This document shows positions 33,836-42,719 of a DNA stretch of 64,000 bases, piece by piece. The stretch's first letter is position 1. Each line of letters opens with the position of its first letter. A model generated the notes under the pieces. It saw only the letters and a program-made list of their open reading frames with translations, searched no databases and was not told the origin of the DNA. A program made the position numbers and the translations under genes. This DNA comes from Hydrogenovibrio sp. JE_KL2 (GTDB lineage: Bacteria > Pseudomonadota > Gammaproteobacteria > Thiomicrospirales > Thiomicrospiraceae): positions 1 to 64,000 of the forward strand of contig NZ_WBJR01000007.1 of assembly GCF_009296185.1 (NCBI RefSeq), read 5' to 3'.

Positions 33836-34954
33836 CTATTCGCCCTTTGCCGTTGCTTTGCGGGTCAGTTTATTTTGCATTTGATGCAACGAAGGTAACT
33901 CGAACCAACTGGGCTTAAGAGTGCCTTGATACAAGGCAAACACCAGGAAAAGAAGAGGAATCGGCCATAGCCCGATCATCACCGGGAAAACACCATGCTC
34001 CATGGAATCACGCGTCGTCACCAACAACTGATTGAACACGACGTACAGCACCAGTGCCAAGAAGACTTTAGAAAAGCGCCCTTCTCGCGGCGCAGTCTTA
34101 CTCATCTTCAATCCAAGCAGTCCCAGAACGACAATTGATAGTGGTGTCACTAAGCGCCATTGTAGTAGTGCTTGATCTTCTAACGAAGACGACGACAAAA
34201 GCTCCGCAGTGGGCGTCTCATACTTTTGTTTTTTCGGCATAGCCCCTTGGATTTCCGGCAAAAAGCCTTCAAATCGGGCAAAGTTTCGCACAGTAAAAGT
34301 ATCGCCATTCACCAAACCTTCATAGCTGTGTCCATTGAACAGCACCAACGCTAGCTTGCCATCTATCCATTCAAACTGTCCTTTCGGTGCAACCATCAAT
34401 ACATCGCGATCTTGGTTGTGCAAACGCACCCAAACCGATTGCAACTGCTTGTCATCCGTAATGGATTTAGCATAAAAAACGCCTTCACCATTCGGCAATT
34501 CATTAAACTTTCCGGGGGTTAGTAGCGCTAAGGGCGTTGCCGTCTGTGTTTCAAGCATCAACATTCTTTCCTGCTTGAAACTCCATGGCGTGACATATAG
34601 GGTAATCCATGCGGTCATCAGCGCAAGAGGCAGCAAGAACCAAAATACTCTTTTCTGGAAATAACCGGGAGAAATACCGCAACTATTCAATACCACCATT
34701 TCCTGATCTTGATACAAGCGCCCCACCGCTAACATCACAGACAACAAAGCAACCAGTGGCAAAATAACTTCTAGTGCCGGCGGCATCTTATAGAGTAAGG
34801 CACGAAGGACAGCAGACGGCGCAATTTCACCATCAACCGCAACCGCCAACAGCTTGGTGGCTTCGGTTCCGAAAGTAATTAACGACAACACCAAAAATAC
34901 GGCAAAAAAGGTTGCGTACAATTCTTTATAGAGATACTTATCAAGTATTCGCAA
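33836..34954 (-). CDS. lptF: LPS export permease LptF
   Basis: This is the partner permease of LptG, about 373 residues. From a TTG at 34954 the protein begins RILDKYLYKELYATFFAVF, matching the usual LptF start. The reading frame stays open further upstream to 35029 but that extension runs into an inverted-repeat element and has no homology to LptF. Family motifs: GRLYQDQEMVVLNSCGISP (coupling helix) and LQWRLVTPLSIVVLGLLGLKM. The start codon choice is the only uncertainty. The gene is divergent from pepA. Confidence 0.92.
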   Translation of the reverse strand: MRILDKYLYKELYATFFAVFLVLSLITFGTEATKLLAVAVDGEIAPSAVLRALLYKMPPALEVILPLVALLSVMLAVGRLYQDQEMVVLNSCGISPGYFQKRVFWFLLPLALMTAWITLYVTPWSFKQERMLMLETQTATPLALLTPGKFNELPNGEGVFYAKSITDDKQLQSVWVRLHNQDRDVLMVAPKGQFEWIDGKLALVLFNGHSYEGLVNGDTFTVRNFARFEGFLPEIQGAMPKKQKYETPTAELLSSSSLEDQALLQWRLVTPLSIVVLGLLGLKMSKTAPREGRFSKVFLALVLYVVFNQLLVTTRDSMEHGVFPVMIGLWPIPLLFLVFALYQGTLKPSWFELPSLHQMQNKLTRKATAKGE

Positions 34955-34995
34955 AAAACACCGCCAAACGCTAGAATAGATGAATAAAATAAGTG

Positions 34996-35256
34996 GTCGA
35001 CACTGAATAATACATTTAAATTTTGGCAAAACCAGATTTTTCTCAATGAGGCGGCCTTTTGAAAGGCTACCTGGATAGCATGAGAAAAGCCAACGATGTT
35101 GAGGAAAGCTGGTGACGCTCCATCGGATGGGCGTTTAAGCGGGCATACTCGTTGTTGTGGCTCTTGGCAAAGGAAGCACCTTTACCTACAACCCACGCCT
35201 AGAGTCTACCCACTTAAACATCCCACAAAATGTTAAATGCGTTATTCAGTGTCGAC
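34996..35256. mobile_element. 261-bp inverted-repeat element between lptF and pepA
   Basis: The ends are inverted repeats: GTCGACACTGAATAATACAT at the left and its mirror at the right match at 21 of 23 positions, and similarity continues inward for roughly ten more. The interior has strong local hairpins (GGCCTTT-TG-AAAGGC; ACGCTCCAT-CGG-ATGGGCGT) and no credible ORF. It fills most of the 398-bp divergent gap 34955-35352. It could be a non-autonomous transposable element or a structured RNA locus. Neither is proven. Confidence 0.5.
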
Positions 35257-35352
35257 CAAGAATGGCAAAATTATACCTTAATCCCAGAAATAATCATGAT
35301 AGTGACTGTCTTCGACAGTAAATATCAACCTAAAGAAAGGCTATTGGATTCC

Positions 35353-36834
35353 ATGAAACATATCGACTTCTCTCTTCAATCCTCTGCTGACAGCGCAGAC
35401 TTCGACACCTTATTATTACCTGTTTTTGATGATGGTTCCGTACCGGAATCTGCTGCCCACTGGGATCTGGCAGACTTGGTGAGCAAATTGGTGGCGCAAG
35501 GAGACTTCGCAGGAAAGTCGGGAGAAAGTCTGATGCTGTTCGATCAAAAAGGCTTTTCCCGCATTTGTTTAGTAGGGTTCGGCACACCGGAAAAACTGAC
35601 TGAAAAATCTCTGACCGAAACGGCAGACGCCATGGCGAAAGCCATCACCAAATCCGGTGCAGTCAACCTGCTTAGCCTTGCCGGAAGTGTGTTCTCAGAC
35701 AAAATCAACCAAGCCGGCGTGCTTTACCACCTGACACTGGCAACACAAAAAAGTCTTTATGAATATACTCATGTCAGCCGCAGCGCAGAGTTCAAACCTA
35801 AAGAAGTTCGCCTGGAAAAAGTCACCTACATGATTAATGCCCGTGACGAATGGCAAGCTAAAATCAATCAGGCGCAAGCCACGGCTGAAGGCATGGCGGT
35901 CACTCAAGAGTTGGCGAACATGCCGAGTAACTTCTGTACCCCTTCTTATTTGGCAGAAACTGCAAAACAAATGGCGAAAGATTACGACTTTGACTGCAAC
36001 ATCCTTGAAAGGGAACAAATGATCAACATGGGCATGGGTTCTTTCATGGCGGTTGCTCAAGGTTCTATCACGCCACCAAAGATGATTTGTTTGTCATATC
36101 AAGGTGCCGATAAATCCCAAGCACCGATTGCGTTGGTCGGAAAAGGTGTGACTTTTGATACCGGCGGTATTTCTTTGAAGCCCGGCGCTGCCATGGATGA
36201 AATGAAATATGACATGGGTGGTGCGGCAACCGTATTGGGTGTGTTTGAAACCCTAGGCCGTCTTAAGCCTGAAATCAACGTTGTGGGTGTCATTCCCGCA
36301 ACTGAAAACATGCCGTCCGGCAATGCTATCAAACCAGGTGATGTTGTCACTTCCCTTTCCGGCCAAACCATTGAGATTCTCAATACCGATGCCGAAGGAC
36401 GCTTGATTTTATGTGATGCTTTAACCTATGCGCAACAAACCTACAAGCCAAGTAAAATCATTGATATGGCGACTTTGACAGGGGCTTGTATCATTGCTTT
36501 GGGACACCACATCTCCGCAGTTTTGGGTAACGACCAGAATTTGGTGAACGACCTTGTTGAAGCCAGCCAAACCACCTACGACCGTTTCTGGCAACTGCCG
36601 CTGAGCGAAGAGTACGACGAGCAGTTGAAATCCAACTTTGCAGATATGGCGAATATCGGCGGCCGTCCGGCAGGGACTATTACCGCCGCGCAATTCCTTG
36701 CTCGCTTTACCAAAGATATTGATTGGGCACACTTGGATATTGCCGGCACTGCTTGGACAAGCGGCGGTAACAAAGGTGCCACAGGCCGTCCGGTTCCTGC
36801 GTTGGTTGAATACCTGCTAAAACAAGTAGATTAA
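35353..36834 (+). CDS. pepA: Leucyl aminopeptidase PepA
   Basis: This M17 dinuclear-metal aminopeptidase is about 493 residues with a cytosolic hexameric family fold. Metal and active-site motifs: VGKGVTFDTGGISLKP, DMGGAATVLG, NTDAEGRLILCDAL (the NTDAEGRL signature) and DMATLTGACIIALG. The start at 35353 is chosen because the protein then begins MKHIDFSLQSS as in relatives. An upstream extension to 35230 would be encoded by an inverted-repeat element. In E. coli PepA also binds DNA in Xer recombination and carAB control; whether it does here is unknown. The holC gene follows, as is usual. Confidence 0.95.
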   Translation: MKHIDFSLQSSADSADFDTLLLPVFDDGSVPESAAHWDLADLVSKLVAQGDFAGKSGESLMLFDQKGFSRICLVGFGTPEKLTEKSLTETADAMAKAITKSGAVNLLSLAGSVFSDKINQAGVLYHLTLATQKSLYEYTHVSRSAEFKPKEVRLEKVTYMINARDEWQAKINQAQATAEGMAVTQELANMPSNFCTPSYLAETAKQMAKDYDFDCNILEREQMINMGMGSFMAVAQGSITPPKMICLSYQGADKSQAPIALVGKGVTFDTGGISLKPGAAMDEMKYDMGGAATVLGVFETLGRLKPEINVVGVIPATENMPSGNAIKPGDVVTSLSGQTIEILNTDAEGRLILCDALTYAQQTYKPSKIIDMATLTGACIIALGHHISAVLGNDQNLVNDLVEASQTTYDRFWQLPLSEEYDEQLKSNFADMANIGGRPAGTITAAQFLARFTKDIDWAHLDIAGTAWTSGGNKGATGRPVPALVEYLLKQVD

Positions 36835-36863
36835 ACGCACAGACTCACTGAGACAACCAAGAC

Positions 36864-37322
36864 ATGTCACAACAGACAGGCACCCAAAGCAACAGCCAAG
36901 ACGTACTTTTCTACGTCTTGGAAAGTACTGAAACCGCACAAAGAGATGCTTTCATCACCAAGTTGGTGAACAAGATTTACAGCGAAAACCGTCTATGCGA
37001 CATTCGCTGTGGCAACGATCAAGAAACTCAACGTCTTGATATCGCCCTGTGGCAGTTTCGCCCGGAAGCCTTTATTCCTCATGCAATAGCATTGGACGTT
37101 TCGGCGCCGATACAACTTTGGGTGCAACAGGTTTCAGAGCCTTGCGAAGATGTCCTGCTCAATCTGCACACCGACTTTGCCGAGGACTTCAAACAATACA
37201 CCCGAACCATTGAAGTACTGGATCAATCCGAAGCTTTGATCGAAAGAGGTCGTGAACGCTGGCGACAGTATAAAGCCTTAGGAATTGAACCCACCATCCA
37301 CAAAATTCCACCTTCAAAATAA
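36864..37322 (+). CDS. holC: DNA polymerase III chi subunit
   Basis: Chi links the clamp loader to single-stranded DNA-binding protein. The 152-residue protein shows DVLFYVLESTETAQRDAFITKLVNKI, LDIALWQFRPEAFIPHA (the conserved LW-F-PE-FIPH motif), and RGRERWRQYKALGIEPTIHKI. The first dozen residues are extra. It lies 29 bp after pepA, the common pepA-holC order. The valS gene that often follows is absent here. Confidence 0.9.
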   Translation: MSQQTGTQSNSQDVLFYVLESTETAQRDAFITKLVNKIYSENRLCDIRCGNDQETQRLDIALWQFRPEAFIPHAIALDVSAPIQLWVQQVSEPCEDVLLNLHTDFAEDFKQYTRTIEVLDQSEALIERGRERWRQYKALGIEPTIHKIPPSK

Positions 37323-37359
37323 GACCCTATAAATAAAGGCTATACAAAGGCACAACGCA

Positions 37360-38397
37360 ATGGATATTACCCAGCTTCTAGAATTTTCCGTCCAACAGAG
37401 CGCATCCGATCTACACCTGTCATCCGGCATGCCGCCCATGTTGCGAAAAGATGGCGATATCCAAAAACTCGATACCGATCATTTAACGGATGAATCGGTT
37501 AAATCGTTGGTGTATGAAGTGATGAACGACCTCCAGCGCAAGCAGTTTGAAGAACATTTGGAAGTCGACTTCTCTTTTGAGCTGCCGAATATAGCGCGCT
37601 TCCGCGTCAATGTTTTCCAACAAAACCGCGGATTGGGTGCTGTTTTTCGTACCATTCCCAGTACTGTATTGTCACTAGATGCCATTCACGCACCAGAAAT
37701 CTTCAAGAGCATCGCACTCATGCCAAGAGGCCTGGTTTTGGTAACGGGACCAACTGGCTCAGGGAAATCGACAACGCTGGCAGCCATGGTCGACTATATC
37801 AACGCTACGCAAAACGTTCATATTCTGACGATTGAAGACCCTATTGAGTTCGTTCACCCACCAAAGAATGCCTTGATCAATCAGCGTGAGGTTCACCGCG
37901 ACACCAAAAGTTTCAGTAATGCATTGCGCTCGGCACTGCGTGAGGATCCGGACGTTATCCTGGTCGGTGAGTTGCGCGATTTGGAAACCATCAGTCTGGC
38001 GATGACTGCTGCGGAAACCGGGCATTTGGTGTTCGGCACACTACACACCAACTCCGCTGCCAAAACCATTGACCGTATCATTGATATCTTCCCTGCCGAA
38101 GAAAAATCCATGGTGCGTTCCATGCTCTCCGAATCTCTACAGGCCGTCATTTCTCAAACCCTATTAAAACGAGTGGACGGTGGTCGTGTGGCTGCCCATG
38201 AAATCATGCTTGGCTCTTCGGCAATTCGCAATCTGATTCGTGAAGACAAAGTGCCGCAAATGTACTCCATGATTCAGACCTCTAATAAAGTCGGTATGAA
38301 AACCTTGGATCAAGACTTGAAACAATTGGTCAATAACGGCATCATCAGCAAGGACGAAGCGCGCAGCAAGGCCATCAACAAAGCAGATTTCTTGTAA
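37360..38397 (+). CDS. pilT: Type IV pilus retraction ATPase PilT
   Basis: This hexameric ATPase disassembles type IV pili and drives twitching. It is 345 residues. Walker A is VTGPTGSGKSTTLAAMVDYI, the Asp box is ILTIEDPIEF, Walker B is REDPDVILVGELRDLETI, and the His box is ETGHLVFGTLHTNSA. The N-terminal SASDLHLSSGMPPMLRKDGD and the C-terminal AIRNLIRE motif are as in other PilT proteins. AAAGG precedes the ATG. It sits 3 bp before pilU. It shows that the cell has type IV pili in addition to the Tad pilus. Confidence 0.96.
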   Translation: MDITQLLEFSVQQSASDLHLSSGMPPMLRKDGDIQKLDTDHLTDESVKSLVYEVMNDLQRKQFEEHLEVDFSFELPNIARFRVNVFQQNRGLGAVFRTIPSTVLSLDAIHAPEIFKSIALMPRGLVLVTGPTGSGKSTTLAAMVDYINATQNVHILTIEDPIEFVHPPKNALINQREVHRDTKSFSNALRSALREDPDVILVGELRDLETISLAMTAAETGHLVFGTLHTNSAAKTIDRIIDIFPAEEKSMVRSMLSESLQAVISQTLLKRVDGGRVAAHEIMLGSSAIRNLIREDKVPQMYSMIQTSNKVGMKTLDQDLKQLVNNGIISKDEARSKAINKADFL

Positions 38398-38400
38398 TCC

Positions 38401-39552
38401 ATGCCAGCGACCCATTCACAAACCCTTTCCCAAATCCAGACCTTGCTATCGGCATTTGTACAGCAAGGCGGTTCGGATTTATTCATCACCCAGGGATGCG
38501 CCATCTCCATGAAAAAAGATGGACAACTGATTCCCATAACGCAAGGCGAACTCTCCCCTGACGCCTGCAAACAGTTGGTTTTAGGGTTGATGACCGACGC
38601 ACAGCAGCAACAGTTCCTAGCAACAAAGGAAAGCAACTTTGCCTACCGTCTTGCCGATGGCGCTCGCTTTAGGGTCAATGCGTTTTTCCAACAGGGCTAT
38701 GTCGGCAGTGTTATCCGTATGATTCGCAGCGACATCCCGAATTTAGCAGACTTGAATCTGCCAGATATACTGACCGAAATCATTCAGGAAAAACGTGGAC
38801 TCATCCTGTTTGTGGGCGCGACGAGTTCCGGTAAATCAAGCTCCATGGCAAGCTTGATTGACTACCGAAATCATCACTCACAAGGTCATATCATCACCAT
38901 CGAAGACCCAATTGAGTTCATCCACCCTCACGGCAAATGCCTCGTTACCCAACGGGAAGTCGGCATTGATACCGACTCTTATGAAGAGGCCTTGCAAAAC
39001 ACTCTGAGACAAGCACCCGATGTGATTCAAATCGGTGAAATTCGCACTCAGGAAACCATGGAACACGCATTGAATTTTGCGGAAACAGGACACCTATGTC
39101 TGTCGACACTGCATGCAAACAATGCCAATCAAGCCATCGAACGCATCGTCAACTTCTTTCCAGAAGCGCGCCGCGCTCAACTGCTGATGGACTTATCGCT
39201 GAACTTGAAAGCCATTGTTTCCCAGCGGTTGATTCCAAAACAAGATGGTGGTCGCATCGCAGCGGTGGAAGTCATGCTAAACACACCGCGTATCGCTGAT
39301 TTGATTTTCAAAGGGGAAATCGCCGAGCTGAAAGAAGCGATGAAACAATCCGCCGAACCAGGTATGCAAACCTTTGATCAAGCATTGTTTACCCTTTATG
39401 AAGAAGGGAAAATCAGCTACGAAGACACCCTTCGCAATGCGGATTCCTTGAACGATTTGCGCTTAAAGCTTAAATTGGAAAGCCAACGCTTTGCACAGGA
39501 AACCACAAACGGGGATAATACCCCCTCTAATTTAAGCCTTCAGGACTCTTAA
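38401..39552 (+). CDS. pilU: PilT paralogue PilU
   Basis: This accessory retraction ATPase works with PilT. It is 383 residues. Walker A is GATSSGKSSSMASLIDY, Walker B is RQAPDVIQIGEIRTQETM and the His box is ETGHLCLSTLHANNANQ. It is longer at the C-terminus than PilT, as PilU proteins are. The gene is coupled to pilT with only 3 bp between. The next gene, a predicted periplasmic M14 peptidase, starts 4 bp later and may belong to the same transcript. Confidence 0.94.
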   Translation: MPATHSQTLSQIQTLLSAFVQQGGSDLFITQGCAISMKKDGQLIPITQGELSPDACKQLVLGLMTDAQQQQFLATKESNFAYRLADGARFRVNAFFQQGYVGSVIRMIRSDIPNLADLNLPDILTEIIQEKRGLILFVGATSSGKSSSMASLIDYRNHHSQGHIITIEDPIEFIHPHGKCLVTQREVGIDTDSYEEALQNTLRQAPDVIQIGEIRTQETMEHALNFAETGHLCLSTLHANNANQAIERIVNFFPEARRAQLLMDLSLNLKAIVSQRLIPKQDGGRIAAVEVMLNTPRIADLIFKGEIAELKEAMKQSAEPGMQTFDQALFTLYEEGKISYEDTLRNADSLNDLRLKLKLESQRFAQETTNGDNTPSNLSLQDS

Positions 39553-39556
39553 CTTT

Positions 39557-40489
39557 ATGCGTTTTTCGGTATTGCTTTCACGTTCCATTTTGACGCTGAC
39601 CGTGCTTTTCGGTTCATTACAATCGGCTTATGCCAAGGCAACCCTGCCGCAAGCTGAAAACACGCCAGAAACAGCGAAAGCGCAAACGGAACAAGCCGAC
39701 CCGAATCTTGTGATTAAACACCTGTGTAAAGACCTGTCGAACAAGCTTAGAACCATTGATTACCAAGGCTGTCTTTCCCTACACCTTCATGTATCGGACT
39801 ACTCGGTTAAACACAAACCTTTGACTACCCGTGAAATTCTCCCCAACAGCGACATTCCGCCTAAAGGTAAAATCCTGTTTATCGGCGGTATTCATGGCGA
39901 CGAGTATGCAGCGATTAGTATCACCTACCTCTGGTTGCAGGCACTGTTGAAGCCTGAAAACAGAACGCCTTATCATTGGTTGTTTTTGCCCGTTGCCAAC
40001 CCGGACGGACTCTTGCAAAAAAACTCCACGCGTATCAACGCTCATGGTGTCGACCTGAACCGCAACTTCCCTTCCCCTGATTGGGAAAAACTCGCACTTA
40101 AATCATGGAAAAATCACACCCACTCCAGCCCTCGACGTTACCCAGGTCCCACAGCCAACAGTGAGCCGGAAACCCAGTGGATAGTCAAAATCATCAAGGC
40201 CTATCAACCAGATGCCATCATCTCCATCCACGCCCCTTATGGCTTGCTGGATTACGATGGGCCTGAGCATGCTCAACCCAACAAAATCGGGCACCTCAAG
40301 AGACGAGAACTTGGTACTTACCCAGGGTCTCTAGGGCGTTACGCGGGGGAATACTTGAATATTCCGGTATTGACGCTGGAATTAAAATCCGCAGGGCGTA
40401 TGCCTAATGACCGAGAAATCCATAATATGCTGGAAGATTTGGAAGAGTGGGTAAACGATAAGATCAAACAACGCGAAGAAGATATGTAA
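39557..40489 (+). CDS. Periplasmic M14 zinc carboxypeptidase, murein-amidase-like
   Basis: This 310-residue protein has a signal peptide (cleavage near QSAYAK). Zinc ligands are visible as GGIHGDEYA (His and Glu) and the later IISIHAPYG (His). HGVDLNRNFP gives the substrate-binding Asn-Arg, and LTLELKSAG carries the catalytic Glu. This is the pattern of MpaA-like enzymes that trim murein tripeptides, but here with a signal peptide so it would act on periplasmic wall peptides. It starts 4 bp after pilU, which may link wall trimming with pilus passage (inference). A B hairpin follows. Confidence 0.82.
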   Translation: MRFSVLLSRSILTLTVLFGSLQSAYAKATLPQAENTPETAKAQTEQADPNLVIKHLCKDLSNKLRTIDYQGCLSLHLHVSDYSVKHKPLTTREILPNSDIPPKGKILFIGGIHGDEYAAISITYLWLQALLKPENRTPYHWLFLPVANPDGLLQKNSTRINAHGVDLNRNFPSPDWEKLALKSWKNHTHSSPRRYPGPTANSEPETQWIVKIIKAYQPDAIISIHAPYGLLDYDGPEHAQPNKIGHLKRRELGTYPGSLGRYAGEYLNIPVLTLELKSAGRMPNDREIHNMLEDLEEWVNDKIKQREEDM

Positions 40490-40496
40490 TCCGTAA

Positions 40497-40550
40497 CCCC
40501 CAACCTGGTAGATTTTTGGTAACTTACCCGAAAAATCTGCCAGGTTGGGG
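40497..40550. repeat. Family B inverted pair
   Basis: CCCCCAACCTGGTAGATTTT and AAAATCTGCCAGGTTGGGG face each other around a 15-nt loop, between the convergent M14 peptidase and L,D-transpeptidase genes. The left arm begins 7 bp after the peptidase stop. Confidence 0.92.
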
Positions 40551-40633
40551 TTAATCGAATATTGCTTGAAACGCGCGGGGCATGATACTGCCAAACTTAA
40601 AAATGCCTGGCGATAGAGCTTTAACAACCAGCA

Positions 40634-41785
40634 TTAACGACTGGCTATATTGTAAGCAACCTGTGTTTTCTGAGATGGGCTGGTTTGTTGCACTTTCAAC
40701 ACCAACTGCCAACCATTTTGACTGGCTGTCTTTTTCCAGAACTGCTCGACCATTTGCTCTCTACCCTTCACATGGGTTGGGAAAGTCACATAGTACATAT
40801 CCTTTTCCCCAGGGTAGTGGAAGACGCCCACTTTAGACCAGTCAACCTCATATTCCTGTTGTTCACGCAACCATTCATTGATGCGGCTCAACACCTGCTG
40901 TTTGTCATTGGACTGAAGAATTTCTGCAGCATCGCTAGGCACTGGCAACACTTCAGCTTTAGTCGCGATGATTACCGGCGTTTCCGGTGGTAGACGATAG
41001 CGGTCAATCAAATCTGCCATTGCCGGATTGTTCAACACCACACACCCTTTACTCGCCATCGGTGGGCGGCTATAGGTTGAGCGAGGAGTACCATGCAACC
41101 AAATACCGGAGCCGGTTCTACCCAACTGTTTATCCCATTGGTTCGGGTAATTCAATGTCAAAGCCGCCACACCATAAAGTTCCGGCAACTGACGATCGGA
41201 TAATTGTTTGACGATTTGATAGACACCGATTGGCGTTTTCAAATCTCCCTTGGTCTGTTTTCCTGTGCCCTTACGACCAATGGAAACATAGTAGTTAGCC
41301 ACCTCATGGTAAGCACCCGCAGTTTGTTGATACAAAAACAAACGATGCGCTTCAGAATTAACAATGATCAGGTAAGGCTGAGTGCTCGACTTCAATACAA
41401 ATTGCCCAAGGATTTCCGACTCGGTTTGGTGCGTCAACCCTGTCGCTTGCCAACGAACCTTGGCTTCTTCAAGTAATGAGTGAACTTTCTTTGGATAGGC
41501 TTTGCGGTACTCTTGAATCCAACGAGACTTACCGGCTTTAATCGCCAGGAAGTCGGCCTTCATCAATTGCGCCAACTGATATTTCGGATTCTCGTTTGCC
41601 AGGGTTTCGATGTGTTGCATCGCCTGATTGAACGAATAGTCGTGGATAGACTTAAAGCCACTCAGCAATTGTGTTTCAGCGCTTTCCGCCATTGCAATCG
41701 AAGGCAAAAAGAGAGCTCCCGACAGGCAACAGGCAATAAGGCGCGCACGTGGTGCGCTCAATGAGATTCGCAACCGATTAGTCAT
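40634..41785 (-). CDS. Periplasmic L,D-transpeptidase (YkuD domain)
   Basis: This 383-residue protein has a signal peptide (cleavage near SIAMAES). The YkuD domain (about residues 135-275) begins YLIIVNSEAHRLFLYQ. The active-site block runs from HGTPRST to SKGCVVLN, with the catalytic Cys. Such enzymes make 3-3 crosslinks in murein or attach proteins to it. The C-terminal 90 residues (RINEWLREQQEYEVDWSKVG onward) look like a degraded NTF2-like domain as in Csd6/Pgp2-type proteins. It overlaps the end of the upstream TPR gene by 8 bp, so the two are co-translated. Confidence 0.85.
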   Translation of the reverse strand: MTNRLRISLSAPRARLIACCLSGALFLPSIAMAESAETQLLSGFKSIHDYSFNQAMQHIETLANENPKYQLAQLMKADFLAIKAGKSRWIQEYRKAYPKKVHSLLEEAKVRWQATGLTHQTESEILGQFVLKSSTQPYLIIVNSEAHRLFLYQQTAGAYHEVANYYVSIGRKGTGKQTKGDLKTPIGVYQIVKQLSDRQLPELYGVAALTLNYPNQWDKQLGRTGSGIWLHGTPRSTYSRPPMASKGCVVLNNPAMADLIDRYRLPPETPVIIATKAEVLPVPSDAAEILQSNDKQQVLSRINEWLREQQEYEVDWSKVGVFHYPGEKDMYYVTFPTHVKGREQMVEQFWKKTASQNGWQLVLKVQQTSPSQKTQVAYNIASR

Positions 41786-42614
41786 AAACCACTTTTTCCT
41801 GAATGATTTTCCAGCTTTTACCCACTTCCTGCCAAACCAGATATTTCTTCACCGAATCCTTAAAACGATTGGAATCGTAATTCTGAACAAAACTGACTTG
41901 GAACGTATGGTTTGCCAAAGGTACAATTTTTACGTCTCTCAAATGGATTTTAATATATTTTGGGCGCTTAAGGCTATTTTCACGGTTCTTAGCCCAGTCT
42001 TTGTGATTGGTGAACTTATCCGAATGATAATTGCTGTCATAAAAACTCAAATAAGATTTCACGTCTTTGGAAGACCAAGCGACACGCCAATTCTCCACAC
42101 GGTTCAACACGCGCTGCATGTCTTTCTTCGCTTTTTCCAACTGCGCCTTTTCCGGTGTCTTCACCGTCTCGCTTGTCAGTGCAACCCACTTGCCTTTCGG
42201 GTAGTTGATTTCAGAAGGCTTGAACACGGACTGATAAGCCAACTGCGCTTGATAGGCGTAGATGTCGTTCAAGTTCGCCATAATGATGGCGATTTTAGGG
42301 TCGGCGTTCAATGCCGATTCCAAATAGTTCTGCGCTTCGGCGTACTTTTTCTCTTTCATCAAAGTCGCCGCCAAATTGTTCGATACCGCCAAGTCGTTCG
42401 GATAGTCTTTCAACATCCCTTTCCATAGCTCAATGGCTTTATCAGCTCCCTCTTTGGTCGCGGATTGCGCCATTTGTTCAGCTTGAGTGAAGCGCTCTGT
42501 GTAATCTTTATTGCTTTCTTGTGCCAAGGCTACCTGACAGCAAAAAATGCTTATCATCCAGCCAAATACCAAAAACCCGTTTTTCAAATTCCCTTTTCCA
42601 ATGCTTTCCGACAC
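41778..42614 (-). CDS. Exported TPR plus NTF2-like (Csd6 C-terminal type) protein
   Basis: This 278-residue protein has an N-terminal hydrophobic signal (to about CCQVALAQ). It then has one or two TPR units (DLAVSNNLAATLMKEKKYAE) and a C-terminal NTF2-like domain: NRVENWRVAWSSKDVKSYLS, FYDSNYHS and the end YLVWQEVGKSWKIIQEKVVYD. This C-terminal module is common next to L,D-transpeptidases. With the overlapping transpeptidase gene downstream, it is probably a partner or regulator in wall remodelling. The exact activity is unknown. Confidence 0.75.
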   Translation of the reverse strand: MSESIGKGNLKNGFLVFGWMISIFCCQVALAQESNKDYTERFTQAEQMAQSATKEGADKAIELWKGMLKDYPNDLAVSNNLAATLMKEKKYAEAQNYLESALNADPKIAIIMANLNDIYAYQAQLAYQSVFKPSEINYPKGKWVALTSETVKTPEKAQLEKAKKDMQRVLNRVENWRVAWSSKDVKSYLSFYDSNYHSDKFTNHKDWAKNRENSLKRPKYIKIHLRDVKIVPLANHTFQVSFVQNYDSNRFKDSVKKYLVWQEVGKSWKIIQEKVVYD

Positions 42615-42719
42615 TTGTTGCCCTGTCTAAATTTGTTTTTTTATTGAATGATTTAACAGCACTTGACGCTTTTTTTCTTGTATCTATTCTGGTCTACGCT
42701 ATTGATTAACCTTGCTATT

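Noticed and set aside
34955-35029. N-terminal extension of LptF
   Set aside because: It enters the same inverted-repeat element. The family start matches the TTG at 34954.
34996-35256. 6S RNA, SRP RNA or RNase P RNA in the lptF-pepA gap
   Set aside because: I compared the hairpins and conserved segments from memory and none of these RNAs' signature sequences is present. An unknown RNA remains possible.
35230-35352. N-terminal extension of PepA
   Set aside because: The extra 41 residues are encoded by an inverted-repeat element and do not resemble leucyl aminopeptidases.
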